Notes: generated from the sequence alone by a model not told the origin. DNA of 64,000 nt from Streptomyces sp. SDr-06 (GCF_003324565.1 NZ_QOLA01000012.1:1-64000), one strand, 5' to 3'; counted from the stretch's first letter, positions 15,803-24,166 are shown. Program-made: numbers and translations.

Positions 15803-16321
15803 TCAGCCTACTTTCATGGACATGTACACCGCGTTCGCGCCGTAGCTCGACGGCAGTTCGACCTCGGGGTGGGCGCGGTAGCCCAGTTGGGCCCACAGGA
15901 CGTGGGCGCCTCTGACGGCCACCAGGGAGATCTGCTCGAACCCCGACTCGCGTGCGGTGTCGAGGAGATGGGTGAGCAGGCGGGGCCCGAGGCCCCGGCC
16001 GCGCAGCTCCTCGGCGATGACGAGGTCGTGCGCGTGCAGGTTGCGGGAAGGGTGGCCCGTCTCCTCGGCCCGGCTGAGGTCCGGGCAGGACAGCGGCGGG
16101 TAGGGCAGCGCGAGGAGGTAGCCGCCGACGCGCCCCTCGTGGTCCAGGACGAAGCACGTGCCCTCGAAATAACGGGACTTGAGGGCTTCGCGGCCCTCCG
16201 ACAGGCCGTCGTGCGCGTAGGCGCGCGACTCCAGGGCCACGATGGCGTCCCAGTCGGGCTCGGCCAGCGGGCGGATGAGCAGGCCGGTGCCCAGCAGGGG
16301 GTCGGTCTTCAACAGGGGCAT
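15803..16321 (-). CDS. GNAT-family N-acetyltransferase
   Basis: A 172-residue acetyl-CoA-dependent acyltransferase. The acetyl-CoA loop is at AHDLVIAEELRGRGLGPRLL (residues ~97-116: motif V-I-x-x-x-x-R-G-R-G-L/G), followed by LVAVRGAHVLWAQLGY, the last strand/helix pair of the fold. The ATG at 16321 directly abuts the TAG stop of the PLP decarboxylase. In the operon it follows an amine-forming decarboxylase, so N-acylation of the resulting amine is a natural but unproven role. Confidence 0.88.
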   Translation of the reverse strand: MPLLKTDPLLGTGLLIRPLAEPDWDAIVALESRAYAHDGLSEGREALKSRYFEGTCFVLDHEGRVGGYLLALPYPPLSCPDLSRAEETGHPSRNLHAHDLVIAEELRGRGLGPRLLTHLLDTARESGFEQISLVAVRGAHVLWAQLGYRAHPEVELPSSYGANAVYMSMKVG

Positions 16322-17494
16322 CTACCGTGATCCTCCGATGCAGGTGTACGGCAGCGGGCCGAAGCCGTTGAAGCCCTGGGTCGTGTACCCGACGGCGTAC
16401 GCGCCGCAGGAGTGGATCCAGACCGGGTCACCGGACGCCGCGCCCGCGGGAACCTGGACGAGTCCGGCCTCGTGGTCGTAGGCGTCGTCGCTGTCGCAGG
16501 TGGGGCCCGCGACGACGGCCGGTACGTACCGGCCGCCCGCGTGGCCGGGGAACTCCAGGCGGTACTGCAACTCGTCCATCTCGTAGAGCCCGTTGAACTT
16601 TCCGCAGCTCAGGTACAGCCAGTTCTGGCGCTCGCCGTCGTGCCCGCGCCGGGTCGAGAGCCGTGAGACGCGGGCCCGGATGGCGCCGTGGTCGGCCACC
16701 AGGTGGCGGCCCGGCTCCATGAGGAACTCCAGCGGCGAGGCCGACACCTCGCTCAGGCGCTGCATTCCTTCGCGGAGCACGGCGAAGATCTTGTCGAGCG
16801 GCGGGTCGAGCGGGCGGCCCCGCTTGTCGAGGCAGCCGAGCGCGGGCAGACCGCCGCCGAGGTTGACGCGGTCGAGCAGGATCCCGCGCCCATTCAGGAC
16901 CGCCACCAGATCCGTCAGGTCGTCGAGGGCGCTCTGCCAGCCCTCCGAGGTCATCTGCTGCGAGCCCACGTGCACGGAGAGACCCGAGGGGCTCAGGCCC
17001 GCCGCCCGGGCCGCCTCCAGGACGCGTACGGCGTCGTCGGCCGAGCAGCCGAACTTCTGGCTGAGGCCCCACAGCGCTCCCTCGCCGCTGGTGGCGAGGC
17101 GGCAGAACACCCGCGCGCCGGGGGCGTGTTGGGCGATCGCCGCCACGTCCTCGACGCTGTCGGTCGCGAAGTCGCGTACGCCCATGCGGTACGCGTCGGC
17201 GATGTTCTCGTCGGACTTGATGGTGTTGCCGTAGTGGATCCGGTCGAGCGGAACGCCGGTCCTGATGGCCTGCTCGATCTCGCGCGGGCTCGCGGCGTCG
17301 AAGCCCGCGCCGTGCCCGGCCAGGCAGTCCAGCACCTCGTCCACCGGGCACGCCTTCATGGCGAACCGGACCGCGACGCCGGGCAGTTCGCGCAGCAGGG
17401 CGGCGTACTGGGCGCCGATGCCGTCGAGGTCGAAGAAGATCCGGTCGTCAGTGGCGGCCGCCAGGGCCGCCCGGATGGCCGTGCTCTCACGCAT
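16322..17494 (-). CDS. Ornithine/lysine-decarboxylase-like (fold type III) PLP enzyme
   Basis: A 390-residue alanine-racemase-fold decarboxylase of the eukaryotic-ODC type. Visible motifs are RFAMKACP (PLP lysine), HYGNTIKSD, the KFG after GLSQ, HVGSQ, NLGGGLPAL, FLMEPGRHLV, VVAGPTCDSDD (catalytic Cys) and GAYAVGYTTQGFNGF. The DGVYGSF segment that positions the substrate amine in classical ODC reads CGKFNGLYE here, lacking that Asp, so the substrate is probably not plain ornithine. ATG 17494 overlaps the upstream gene by 8 bp; GTG 17503 is an alternative. It is the third gene of a five-gene operon. Confidence 0.88.
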   Translation of the reverse strand: MRESTAIRAALAAATDDRIFFDLDGIGAQYAALLRELPGVAVRFAMKACPVDEVLDCLAGHGAGFDAASPREIEQAIRTGVPLDRIHYGNTIKSDENIADAYRMGVRDFATDSVEDVAAIAQHAPGARVFCRLATSGEGALWGLSQKFGCSADDAVRVLEAARAAGLSPSGLSVHVGSQQMTSEGWQSALDDLTDLVAVLNGRGILLDRVNLGGGLPALGCLDKRGRPLDPPLDKIFAVLREGMQRLSEVSASPLEFLMEPGRHLVADHGAIRARVSRLSTRRGHDGERQNWLYLSCGKFNGLYEMDELQYRLEFPGHAGGRYVPAVVAGPTCDSDDAYDHEAGLVQVPAGAASGDPVWIHSCGAYAVGYTTQGFNGFGPLPYTCIGGSR

Positions 17495-18806
17495 CGTCGA
17501 CACCCCGGGCCGGGCTTTCGGCACGGCTCGCCGCGACCAGCGGTCCCCAGGCCTCGATGAGCAGCGCGAAGTCCTCGATGTCGGCCTGCGCCTCGTCGAG
17601 GAGGCGTTCGCGCAGCGGTAGCAGATGGTCGGCGAAGTCGGCGTACTTTCCGCCCAGTTGGCGGTAGCAGCGGTCCAGGACCTCCAGTCTGCGGACGTTC
17701 TCGGCGCGGTCCGTGCCCGCGCTCCGCCCGGCGAGGTCGGCGATCTCGGCGGCGCGCACGTGGTGCTGTTCGTCGAGGAGCGCCCCGCGTGCCGCCTCCA
17801 TCGCGGTGTAGACCGGGTAGAGGTAGAGCATCGACAGGAGGAACTTGGTGAACCGCAGCTGGTAGGCGGTGAACCCGGGGCCGGTCCGCCGCTCGGGGGT
17901 GTAGTAGTTCACGATGTTCCGGTTGTGCACCACACCGGGCAGCGTCGCGTCGCGCACCAGGTGCAGCAGGAAGTAGTCGCTGCCTATGGTGCTGGTCGCG
18001 GGCGGCAGCGGCACGCGCTCGTACACCTCGTGGTCGAGGCCGATGTTGCACATGTCGACCCGCCAGATGTCGGGGGTGCCCAGCGTCGACTCGTCGTGGG
18101 TGAAGGGGTCGGTGCCCGCTCCGACGAACGAGTCGTCGACCAGGTCCCGCCGCTGCTCGGGCGTGGCGTCCGCCTCGGCCCACAGGCCGACCACCTCGTA
18201 GTAGATCTCGGGGTCCAGCTCCCGGATCTCGCCGATGTCCACGGAGAGCTCGCCCACGAACGAGCTGCCCACCATCGCGACCGGCTTGTAGACGTCCGCC
18301 GGGTCGAGCCGGGTCCGGGTGACGCCGGGCACCGCGTCGACCGCGCGCCTGCCGAGGGAGAGCAGCTCGTGGTGGATGGGGAAGACGGGTTCGCCGTCCA
18401 GGCTCTGGTAGCTGCTGTCGGAGTCCCTGCGGTGGACGGAGGTGCAGCCGAGCGCGCTCGCGAGCAGGAACGCCCGGTTGGTGCAGGCGCCGTAGGACAC
18501 CTCGGCGGGCAGCATGAGGTCGAGCATCAGATCGGGCTTGGCGACCCCGGACCGCTCGATGACGCGCTGGAGGAAGTCCCGCTGGCGGGCCTCGTCGAAG
18601 TGGTGGACGGCGACCCGCTCGGTCGGCGCCAACTCCCGTAGGACCGAGGCGTGTTCGGCTCGGGAAGCGGCGTCGGAGGAGTCCAGGACCAGCAGGTGGA
18701 CCTCGACCTCGAAGTGGGCGGCGGCGTGGAGCGCCTCCGCGTGCACCGCGGCGATCGTGGCGGCGCAGGGCCGGTTGGTGGGCAGCGTCAGGCAGATGCG
18801 TCGCAC
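17487..18806 (-). CDS. DUF6271-like protein, possible glycosyltransferase-fold enzyme
   Basis: A 439-residue soluble protein starting MRRICLTLPTNRPCAATIAAV, which resembles the first beta-alpha unit of a nucleotide-binding or GT-A fold. I believe this is the DUF6271 family seen in actinobacterial biosynthetic clusters, but I am not certain. Other visible features are VHLLVLDSSD (second strand), DLMLDLMLPAEVSYGACTNR, and HRRDSDSS and YQSLDGEP, possible metal-binding acidic loops. The C-terminal 100 residues are helical and charged. It overlaps its neighbours by 19 bp upstream and 8 bp downstream, so translation is coupled. No catalytic function is established. Confidence 0.7.
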   Translation of the reverse strand: MRRICLTLPTNRPCAATIAAVHAEALHAAAHFEVEVHLLVLDSSDAASRAEHASVLRELAPTERVAVHHFDEARQRDFLQRVIERSGVAKPDLMLDLMLPAEVSYGACTNRAFLLASALGCTSVHRRDSDSSYQSLDGEPVFPIHHELLSLGRRAVDAVPGVTRTRLDPADVYKPVAMVGSSFVGELSVDIGEIRELDPEIYYEVVGLWAEADATPEQRRDLVDDSFVGAGTDPFTHDESTLGTPDIWRVDMCNIGLDHEVYERVPLPPATSTIGSDYFLLHLVRDATLPGVVHNRNIVNYYTPERRTGPGFTAYQLRFTKFLLSMLYLYPVYTAMEAARGALLDEQHHVRAAEIADLAGRSAGTDRAENVRRLEVLDRCYRQLGGKYADFADHLLPLRERLLDEAQADIEDFALLIEAWGPLVAASRAESPARGVDDA

Positions 18807-19858
18807 GCGGGCTCCTCGTTCGGGGTCGCGGGCCCGGCGGTGTTCCAGGATTCGAGGCCGAGCAGCTTCGCGCCGAGGTCGTCGAGGGTGGCGGTCGGGT
18901 ACCGGAGGGACTCGTGCCGCCGCGCGTCGCCGACCAGGGTCTTGTTCCAGTCCGGGGTGGAGAGGCTGCGCCAGGACTCGACGCGGGACTTGCGCACCTC
19001 GTGGTCGGACTCCAGGGCGGGCATCATCGAGAGGTACTGCACGGCGCGGACACCGTTGTCAGAGGTGTTGCGGGCCACGCCGTGCGCGAGCAGGCCGTTC
19101 CAGATCAGCAGGTCACCGGCCTTGAGCTCGGGCCGGATCACGGGGAACTCGGCGCGGTCGGCGTTCGGCCTGATGGGGTCCCGGTCGGCGGGCTGCGCGA
19201 CCTTCCACTCCTCGAAGCGGCGGAACAGCTCGGGCGAGCACTGGAACCCGCCGTGGTCGTCCGCAGTGTCGTTGAGCGCGATGATCCCCTGGACCCGCTG
19301 CGGCAGCACACCGAGCGTGGTGTCCACGTCCCAGTGCAGCTCGATGTCGAAGCCCGTGTCGGTGGGTTCGATCAGCGCGCGGTCACGGTCCTTGACGTTG
19401 GGCGGGTTGAGGTTGAGCCGGTCGAGGGTGACCCAGAGCTCCTCGCAGTCCCACACGTCGGCGAACGCCTCGTAGACCCGTCGGGTCTGCCGGCTGTCCC
19501 ACAGGAGCTGGTGGTGGTAGGCCTCCACGAACCCGTAGACGTGCAGATGCTGTTCGAGCTCCGAGGCGAACACGCGGTCCTCGGAGTACCAGGTCTCGGG
19601 GCGCTCGGGGTCGAGGCCCTGGAAGTCCCAGGCGAAGTCGAGCAGGCGCCGGGCGGCGTCGGCCGAGATGGCCTCCTTCACGACGACATAGCCGTACGTC
19701 TGCCAGAACGCGAAGTCCTCCTCGGACAGGACGCGCAGCGGGCGGGACTTTTCGATGTCCCGCAGCGGCGTCCTGGCCAGGTAGGTCTCGCCGCCGTCCG
19801 AGCTGAAATAGGGGACGTCGGAGGCGGCTCGGTAGAGGTAGCGGTCGGGTGTCGGCAT
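18788..19858 (-). CDS. Phytanoyl-CoA-dioxygenase-family Fe(II)/2-oxoglutarate oxygenase
   Basis: A 356-residue non-haem iron oxygenase, expected to hydroxylate a small molecule using 2-oxoglutarate and O2. The facial triad is visible as HWDVD (His-x-Asp) near residue 180 and the distal His in LLIWNGLLAHGVARN, followed by a basic residue for 2OG (NGVRAVQYLSM). The N-terminal RVLSEEDFAFWQTYGYVVVKEAI is typical of PhyH. The ATG at 19858 is preceded by TGGAG. It is the first gene of a leftward operon with a decarboxylase, a GNAT and an exporter. A promoter with a DasR-like site lies about 480 bp upstream. Confidence 0.88.
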   Translation of the reverse strand: MPTPDRYLYRAASDVPYFSSDGGETYLARTPLRDIEKSRPLRVLSEEDFAFWQTYGYVVVKEAISADAARRLLDFAWDFQGLDPERPETWYSEDRVFASELEQHLHVYGFVEAYHHQLLWDSRQTRRVYEAFADVWDCEELWVTLDRLNLNPPNVKDRDRALIEPTDTGFDIELHWDVDTTLGVLPQRVQGIIALNDTADDHGGFQCSPELFRRFEEWKVAQPADRDPIRPNADRAEFPVIRPELKAGDLLIWNGLLAHGVARNTSDNGVRAVQYLSMMPALESDHEVRKSRVESWRSLSTPDWNKTLVGDARRHESLRYPTATLDDLGAKLLGLESWNTAGPATPNEEPACDASA

Positions 19859-20589
19859 GCGATCACTCCAGGGTTCAAACGGTCGGTGGCAAAGGGGTCC
19901 CCGCTCCCGGCGGCGCCGGGCGGCGGCCGGGCGCGGGCGCTCCGGGAGAGGGGTGGCAGGGTGCGGTGGCCGGAGCGGGTCCGCCCGGCGGCCGGGTGAG
20001 GTCACGGTCGGCGGCGGAGCGCTGCGGCTGGTGGTTTCGGCATACGGTCGTGCTCGCGTCCGGCACGCACCTTCGCGGCCGTCCGGGCCGGGGACATGCG
20101 CGGTGCCGGGCGATGCGGGACCCTCGGCGTGGCGTGCGCCGACCGGTTCACAGGCAGGCATTGCGAGGGCAAACAGAGGCGCGGCGACCGGACTGGTCGA
20201 GCTCGGCGCGTCCTCGCGCCGGCCGGTCACCCGGTGGAGAGCGGAGGTCTCCACAGGAACAGGGCCGGGTCTGCCACCTCCTTGCGCTCGGTGCCGCTCA
20301 CGGGATCGGGGGCACCCACACCGATCTTGCGTACATCCACGGTGGACTAGACCAACTTACGGTGTCAAGCCCCAAGTTGACGGGGCGCGCGTCGCAAAAC
20401 GGGCCGGTTCACGCACCGGACACGGAGGGGATACGTACTGTCAAGTAGAGCCGTCCGCAGCCGAGTTGAGGGCCCTTCGACGGGGCAACCGGAGCGGCAC
20501 CCTCCGCCAGGGCCCGCCAAGTCGGCCCTCGCGTACACCGAAACTCGGCCCCTTTGGACATCGGGACGTGAAGGCGTCCGCATATGCAA
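19859..20589. other. Large intergenic region upstream of the dioxygenase operon
   Basis: About 730 bp without a supportable gene; all open frames here are Arg/Pro-rich and lack ribosome-binding sites. It contains a promoter-like element with a DasR-like site (20341-20368) and relatively AT-rich DNA between 20300 and 20600. It ends at the dasD terminator. The long leader before the operon could carry further control or an unrecognised small RNA. Confidence 0.5.
20341..20368 (-). promoter_or_regulatory. Promoter with DasR-like operator reading toward the dioxygenase operon
   Basis: On the minus strand a perfect -35 hexamer TTGACA (20368-20363) is followed after 6 bp by the palindrome at 20356-20341. 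On the plus strand the palindrome reads GGTGGACTAGACCAAC, matching 11 of 16 dre positions. The dasA promoter has the same layout (TTGACACC, then a site 5 bp on), which supports a DasR-controlled promoter here. Confidence 0.55.
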
Positions 20590-20631
20590 ACGTGGCGGGG
20601 TGACGGCCCGCCGGCCGTCACCCCGCCACGT
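20590..20631 (-). terminator. Perfect terminator after dasD
   Basis: Two perfectly complementary 19-nt arms beginning ACGTGGCGGGG enclose a 4-nt loop. It ends 15 bp beyond the dasD stop and closes the das operon. Confidence 0.9.
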
Positions 20632-20645
20632 GGTTCGGAAGCGTC

Positions 20646-22163
20646 CTAGACGCCCGCGATGGCCTCCGCCGCCGCCCGGCCGCACACCCGCGCCGCGCCG
20701 TGCGTCGCGATGTGCAGCGCGCCGCGCGGGGTGGCCCGGGGCACGCCCATCTCGACCACGACCGTGTCCGGGCGGGCCGCGAGGAGCGCGTCCAGGGCCG
20801 CCGCCATCCACGGGTGGCGGTGCTCGTCGCGCACCACCGCGACGATCCGGCGCTCCCCCGCGGCCGCCAGCACGTCGGCGGCGGCGCTGTCCGTGCCGAA
20901 GGTGCCGCCCTCGGTGCCGGGCAGCAGGGCGGCGAGCTCGCCGCCGATGCTCCAGGGGGTCTCGCTGCTCACCGCGATGTTCATGACGGGCGTGAACGTC
21001 GCCACGTACGGTGCCGCCTTCAGCGGGCGCCACGACGGGGACGCGGTGACGCGGGCGGCGCGGCGCGCGGCCACCAGTCCGATGTCACCGCCGGTGCCGG
21101 GCGCGGTCCCCTCCTGCTCCGCCGCGCCCGGCGCCGTCATGTCCCCCCTGGCCCGCTGGGTCCACGCCGCCAGCGCACGCACCCGTGCGGCGGCGTCGGC
21201 CAGGCGTTCCTCGGCCAGGTCGCCGTCCCGTACCGCCTTGACCAACGCGTCGCGCAGGCGCAGCACGGTGTCCTCGTCGGCCAGGCCGCCGCCGACGCAC
21301 AGGGCGTCGGCGCCCGCCGCGATGGCGAGGACGGAGCCTCGCTCGATGCCGACCGTCCCCGCGATGGCCTGCATCTCCACCGCGTCCGAGACGATCAGCC
21401 CGTCGTAGCCGAGCTCCTCGCGCAGCAGTCCGGTGAGGATGCGCGGGCTGAGCGTGGCGGGACGGGCGGGGTCGAGCGCGGGAAGCAGGATATGCGCACT
21501 CATGACCGACTTGGAACCCGCGGCGATCGCGGCACGGAAAGGCACCAGCTCACGGCTGTGCAGCGTGTCGAGATCCACGTCGATCCGCGGCATCGCGTGG
21601 TGCGAGTCGACGTTGGTGTCGCCGTGGCCGGGGAAGTGCTTGGTGCAGGCGGCGACCCCGGCGGACTGGAGGCCCTCGATGTAGGCGGCCGTGTGCCGCG
21701 CCACCAGATCGGTCTCGGCCCCGAAGGCCCGGACGCCGATGATGGGGTTGTCCGGGTTGGAGTTCACGTCGGCGGACGGCGCCCAGTTGAGGTTGACGCC
21801 GCACTCGGCGAGCCGGCGGCCCAGCTCACGGGCGACCGCACGGGTCAGCTCCACGTCGTCGACGGCGCCGAGCGCGAGGTTGCCCGGGAAGGACGAGCCG
21901 GTGCGGACCTCGATGCGGGTGACGTCGCCGCCCTCCTCGTCGATGGCCACCAGCAGATCGTCCCGCTCGGCCCTCAACTGGGCGGTGAGCGCGGCCACTT
22001 GGGGGGCCTCGACGATGTTGCGGCCGAAGAGCCCGACGGAGGCGAGGCCTTCGCCGATGCGGCGCAGCAGCCAGTCCGGCGCGCTGGTGCCGACGAACCC
22101 GGGCTGGAGGACGGCGAGGGCGTCGCGGGTCAGCGTGTCGGAACCCGTGGTCATAGTCGTCAT
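20646..22163 (-). CDS. dasD: GH3 beta-N-acetylglucosaminidase DasD
   Basis: Hydrolyses terminal GlcNAc from chitobiose and similar sugars brought in by DasABC. The 505-residue NagZ-like GH3 protein has VAIDEEGGDVTRI, NLNWAPSADVNSN, the characteristic CTKHFPGHGDTNVDSHH loop (catalytic His/Asp pair), and SDAVEMQAI with the nucleophile Asp. No signal peptide is visible, so it acts in the cytoplasm. MTTMTTGSD at 22163 has a second possible ATG three codons later. It starts 9 bp after dasC and ends in a perfect terminator, so it is the last gene of dasABCD. Confidence 0.93.
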   Translation of the reverse strand: MTTMTTGSDTLTRDALAVLQPGFVGTSAPDWLLRRIGEGLASVGLFGRNIVEAPQVAALTAQLRAERDDLLVAIDEEGGDVTRIEVRTGSSFPGNLALGAVDDVELTRAVARELGRRLAECGVNLNWAPSADVNSNPDNPIIGVRAFGAETDLVARHTAAYIEGLQSAGVAACTKHFPGHGDTNVDSHHAMPRIDVDLDTLHSRELVPFRAAIAAGSKSVMSAHILLPALDPARPATLSPRILTGLLREELGYDGLIVSDAVEMQAIAGTVGIERGSVLAIAAGADALCVGGGLADEDTVLRLRDALVKAVRDGDLAEERLADAAARVRALAAWTQRARGDMTAPGAAEQEGTAPGTGGDIGLVAARRAARVTASPSWRPLKAAPYVATFTPVMNIAVSSETPWSIGGELAALLPGTEGGTFGTDSAAADVLAAAGERRIVAVVRDEHRHPWMAAALDALLAARPDTVVVEMGVPRATPRGALHIATHGAARVCGRAAAEAIAGV

Positions 22164-22172
22164 GGGGCGGGG

Positions 22173-23030
22173 TTATCCCTTCACTGCGCCGGCCGTCAGA
22201 CCCGCGGCCATCTTGCGCTGGACGAGGAGGAAGAGAATCACGATGGGCACGGCCATCATGGTCGATCCGGCCATCATCGGGGCGTACTCGGTGCCGTGCT
22301 GGGTGGTGAAGTTGGACAGCCACACGGTGGCGGTCTGGTGGTTCTGGCTCATCAGCATGAGGGCGTAGAGGTACTCGTTCCACGCCTGGATGAACCCGTA
22401 GACGGAGGTCGCCACCATGCCCGGGGCGAGCAGCGGGAAGACCACGCGGAGGAAGGCGCCGGTGCGGCTGCACCCGTCGACCATGGCCGCCTCCTCCAGC
22501 TCCTTGGGGACGTTGACGATGAAACCGCGCAGCGTCCACACCGTGAAGGGGAGGATGAAGGTCAGGTACGTGATGATCAGGCCCGAGAGCTTGTCGTACT
22601 GACCGAGGTCGTTCAGGAGCAGGAAGACCGGGATGATCATGGCGACGAGCGGCACCATCTGGACCGCCAGGATGCCGACGATCACGATCTTGCGGCCGCG
22701 GAAGGCGAACCGGGAGATGGCGAGGGCGGCGAGCAGGCCGACGGCTATGCCGATCAGGACCACGACGACGGAGACGGTCACGGACCGGCCGATCGATCCC
22801 CAGAAGTCGCCGATCTGGAGCGCCCGCTTGAAGTTGTCCAGGGTGAAGTTGGTCGGGAACAGGTGCGGATCGGGGTCGATCGCGTCCTTGGCGGGCTTGA
22901 ACGCGGTGTTCAGCATCCAGTAGACCGGGAAACCCGCGGTGACGAAGACGAGCAGGCCGAGCAGGTTCCAGCCGAGCTTGGTCTTCTTGCGGGTGGGCCT
23001 GGTGCGCACAGCGGCAGTCGAGGCAGCCAT
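22173..23030 (-). CDS. dasC: Chitobiose ABC transporter permease DasC
   Basis: Inner-membrane permease (MalG type) of the DasABC N,N'-diacetylchitobiose importer. From ATG 23030 it has 285 residues, six predicted helices, and the EAA loop EELEEAAMVDGCSRTGAFLRVVFPL that contacts the shared ATPase MsiK, which is not encoded here. GGGGAG lies 7 nt before ATG 23030. The frame is open upstream to a GTG at 23171 overlapping the dasB stop. Starting there would add 47 residues made of five VSIANGDGG-like 9-mers. The ATG gives the normal family length and I prefer it, but the extension is not excluded. Confidence 0.9.
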   Translation of the reverse strand: MAASTAAVRTRPTRKKTKLGWNLLGLLVFVTAGFPVYWMLNTAFKPAKDAIDPDPHLFPTNFTLDNFKRALQIGDFWGSIGRSVTVSVVVVLIGIAVGLLAALAISRFAFRGRKIVIVGILAVQMVPLVAMIIPVFLLLNDLGQYDKLSGLIITYLTFILPFTVWTLRGFIVNVPKELEEAAMVDGCSRTGAFLRVVFPLLAPGMVATSVYGFIQAWNEYLYALMLMSQNHQTATVWLSNFTTQHGTEYAPMMAGSTMMAVPIVILFLLVQRKMAAGLTAGAVKG

Positions 23031-23035
23031 CGTCA

Positions 23036-23171
23036 CTCCCCTATCTCCGTTCGCGGCGCTCACGCCCCCGTTTCCGTTCGCGATGCTCACGCCCCTATCT
23101 CCGTTCGCGATGCTCACGCCCCCATCTCCGTTCGCGATGCTCACGCCCCCATCTCCGTTCGCGATGCTCAC
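23036..23171 (-). repeat. Five tandem 27-bp repeats with start signals between dasB and dasC
   Basis: Units of exactly 27 bp, read on the minus strand as GTGAGCATCGCGAACGGAGA followed by TGGGGGC, begin at 23171, 23144, 23117, 23090 and 23063. The last two units are the most diverged. Each contains GGAGA(T/A) and a G-run 4-12 nt before the next GTG, so each looks like a ribosome-binding site plus start codon. All GTGs are in frame with dasC, and the first overlaps the dasB stop (GTGA). Confidence 0.9.
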
Positions 23172-24166
23172 TCGACGTCCCCGATCTTGAGCATCTGACG
23201 CATGTACACCGCGATCACACCCAGCAGCAGGATCACGGTGAGCAGGGCGATCGCGGAGCCCTGGGAGTAGTCGTTGACGACGAACGCCTTGTCGTACGAG
23301 TACGTGGTGAGCAGCTGGAACTCGGCCTCGGGGTGGCCGCCGCGCATCACGAAGACCTGCGGGAAGACGCCCATGTCCCAGATGACCGACAGCGTCGCGA
23401 GCATCACGATGATGGGCTTGAGGATGGGCATCGTGACGTGCCGGAACACCCCCCAGGAGCCGGCGCCGTCGAGGCGGGCGGCCTCTTCGAGCTCCTTGGG
23501 GACCTGGGTGAGTCCGGCGCTCAGGGTGATGACGACGAACGGCACCGCGCCCCAGACCACGAGCAGCATGATGACGGCGAGGCCCTGGGTGCTGTCGACG
23601 AACCAGTTGTGTCCGGTGACGTCGACCCCGGGCAACTGGCTGAGCAGCCAGTTCAGTACGCCGTAGTCGCTGTCGAACATCCACTTGAAGACGGTGATCG
23701 CGACGACGATGGGCATGCCCCAACTCGCCACCAGGGCAATGTTGATGAGCGTCTTGACCCAGCCCGAGACCCGCTGGAGCAGCAGGGCGATCAGCATGCC
23801 GATGACCATGGTCAGGACGACCGCGGTGGCGGCGAACAGGATGGTGCGTACGACGACTTGCCAGAACTCGGCGTCGCCGAGGACGTTGGTGAAGTTGTCG
23901 AGGCCGACCGACTCGGCGGGCTGGAAGCCCCACAGCTGCGGCTGCCCGAACTTCTGGAAGGACAGGGTGACGAGCCGTACCAGCGGATAGCCGAGGACGA
24001 GCGCGAGGACGATCAGACAGGGCGCGAGCAGTGCCCAGGGCACCGCCGCTCCCCCGCCTGTGCCGCGCTTCTTCCCCGGCTTGCCGGGATGACCGGATCC
24101 AGCACCCGGTAGTGGGTCGCGCCGCGCCGGCGGCACCTTGGCGGTGGTTGTCTCTGCGGCACTCAT
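23168..24166 (-). CDS. dasB: Chitobiose ABC transporter permease DasB
   Basis: MalF-type inner-membrane permease of the DasABC importer, 332 residues from the ATG at 24166 (AGGAG 8-12 nt upstream). A cytosolic N-terminus of ~45 residues, rich in Pro/Gly/Lys, precedes six membrane helices. The EAA loop is PKELEEAARLDGAGSWGVFRHVTMP. It lies between dasA (75 bp upstream) and dasC. Its stop codon overlaps the first GTG of the 27-bp repeat array, giving potential translational coupling into dasC. Confidence 0.94.
   Translation of the reverse strand: MSAAETTTAKVPPARRDPLPGAGSGHPGKPGKKRGTGGGAAVPWALLAPCLIVLALVLGYPLVRLVTLSFQKFGQPQLWGFQPAESVGLDNFTNVLGDAEFWQVVVRTILFAATAVVLTMVIGMLIALLLQRVSGWVKTLINIALVASWGMPIVVAITVFKWMFDSDYGVLNWLLSQLPGVDVTGHNWFVDSTQGLAVIMLLVVWGAVPFVVITLSAGLTQVPKELEEAARLDGAGSWGVFRHVTMPILKPIIVMLATLSVIWDMGVFPQVFVMRGGHPEAEFQLLTTYSYDKAFVVNDYSQGSAIALLTVILLLGVIAVYMRQMLKIGDVE

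Noticed and set aside
19849..20448. A 199-codon plus-strand frame upstream of dasD
   Set aside because: Low-complexity Arg/Pro/Gly content, no ribosome-binding site, and it runs through the promoter with the DasR-like site.
23036..23171. Possible CRISPR or iteron array between dasB and dasC
   Set aside because: The 27-bp units are head-to-tail without spacers, remain in frame with dasC, and lie inside an ABC-transporter operon.
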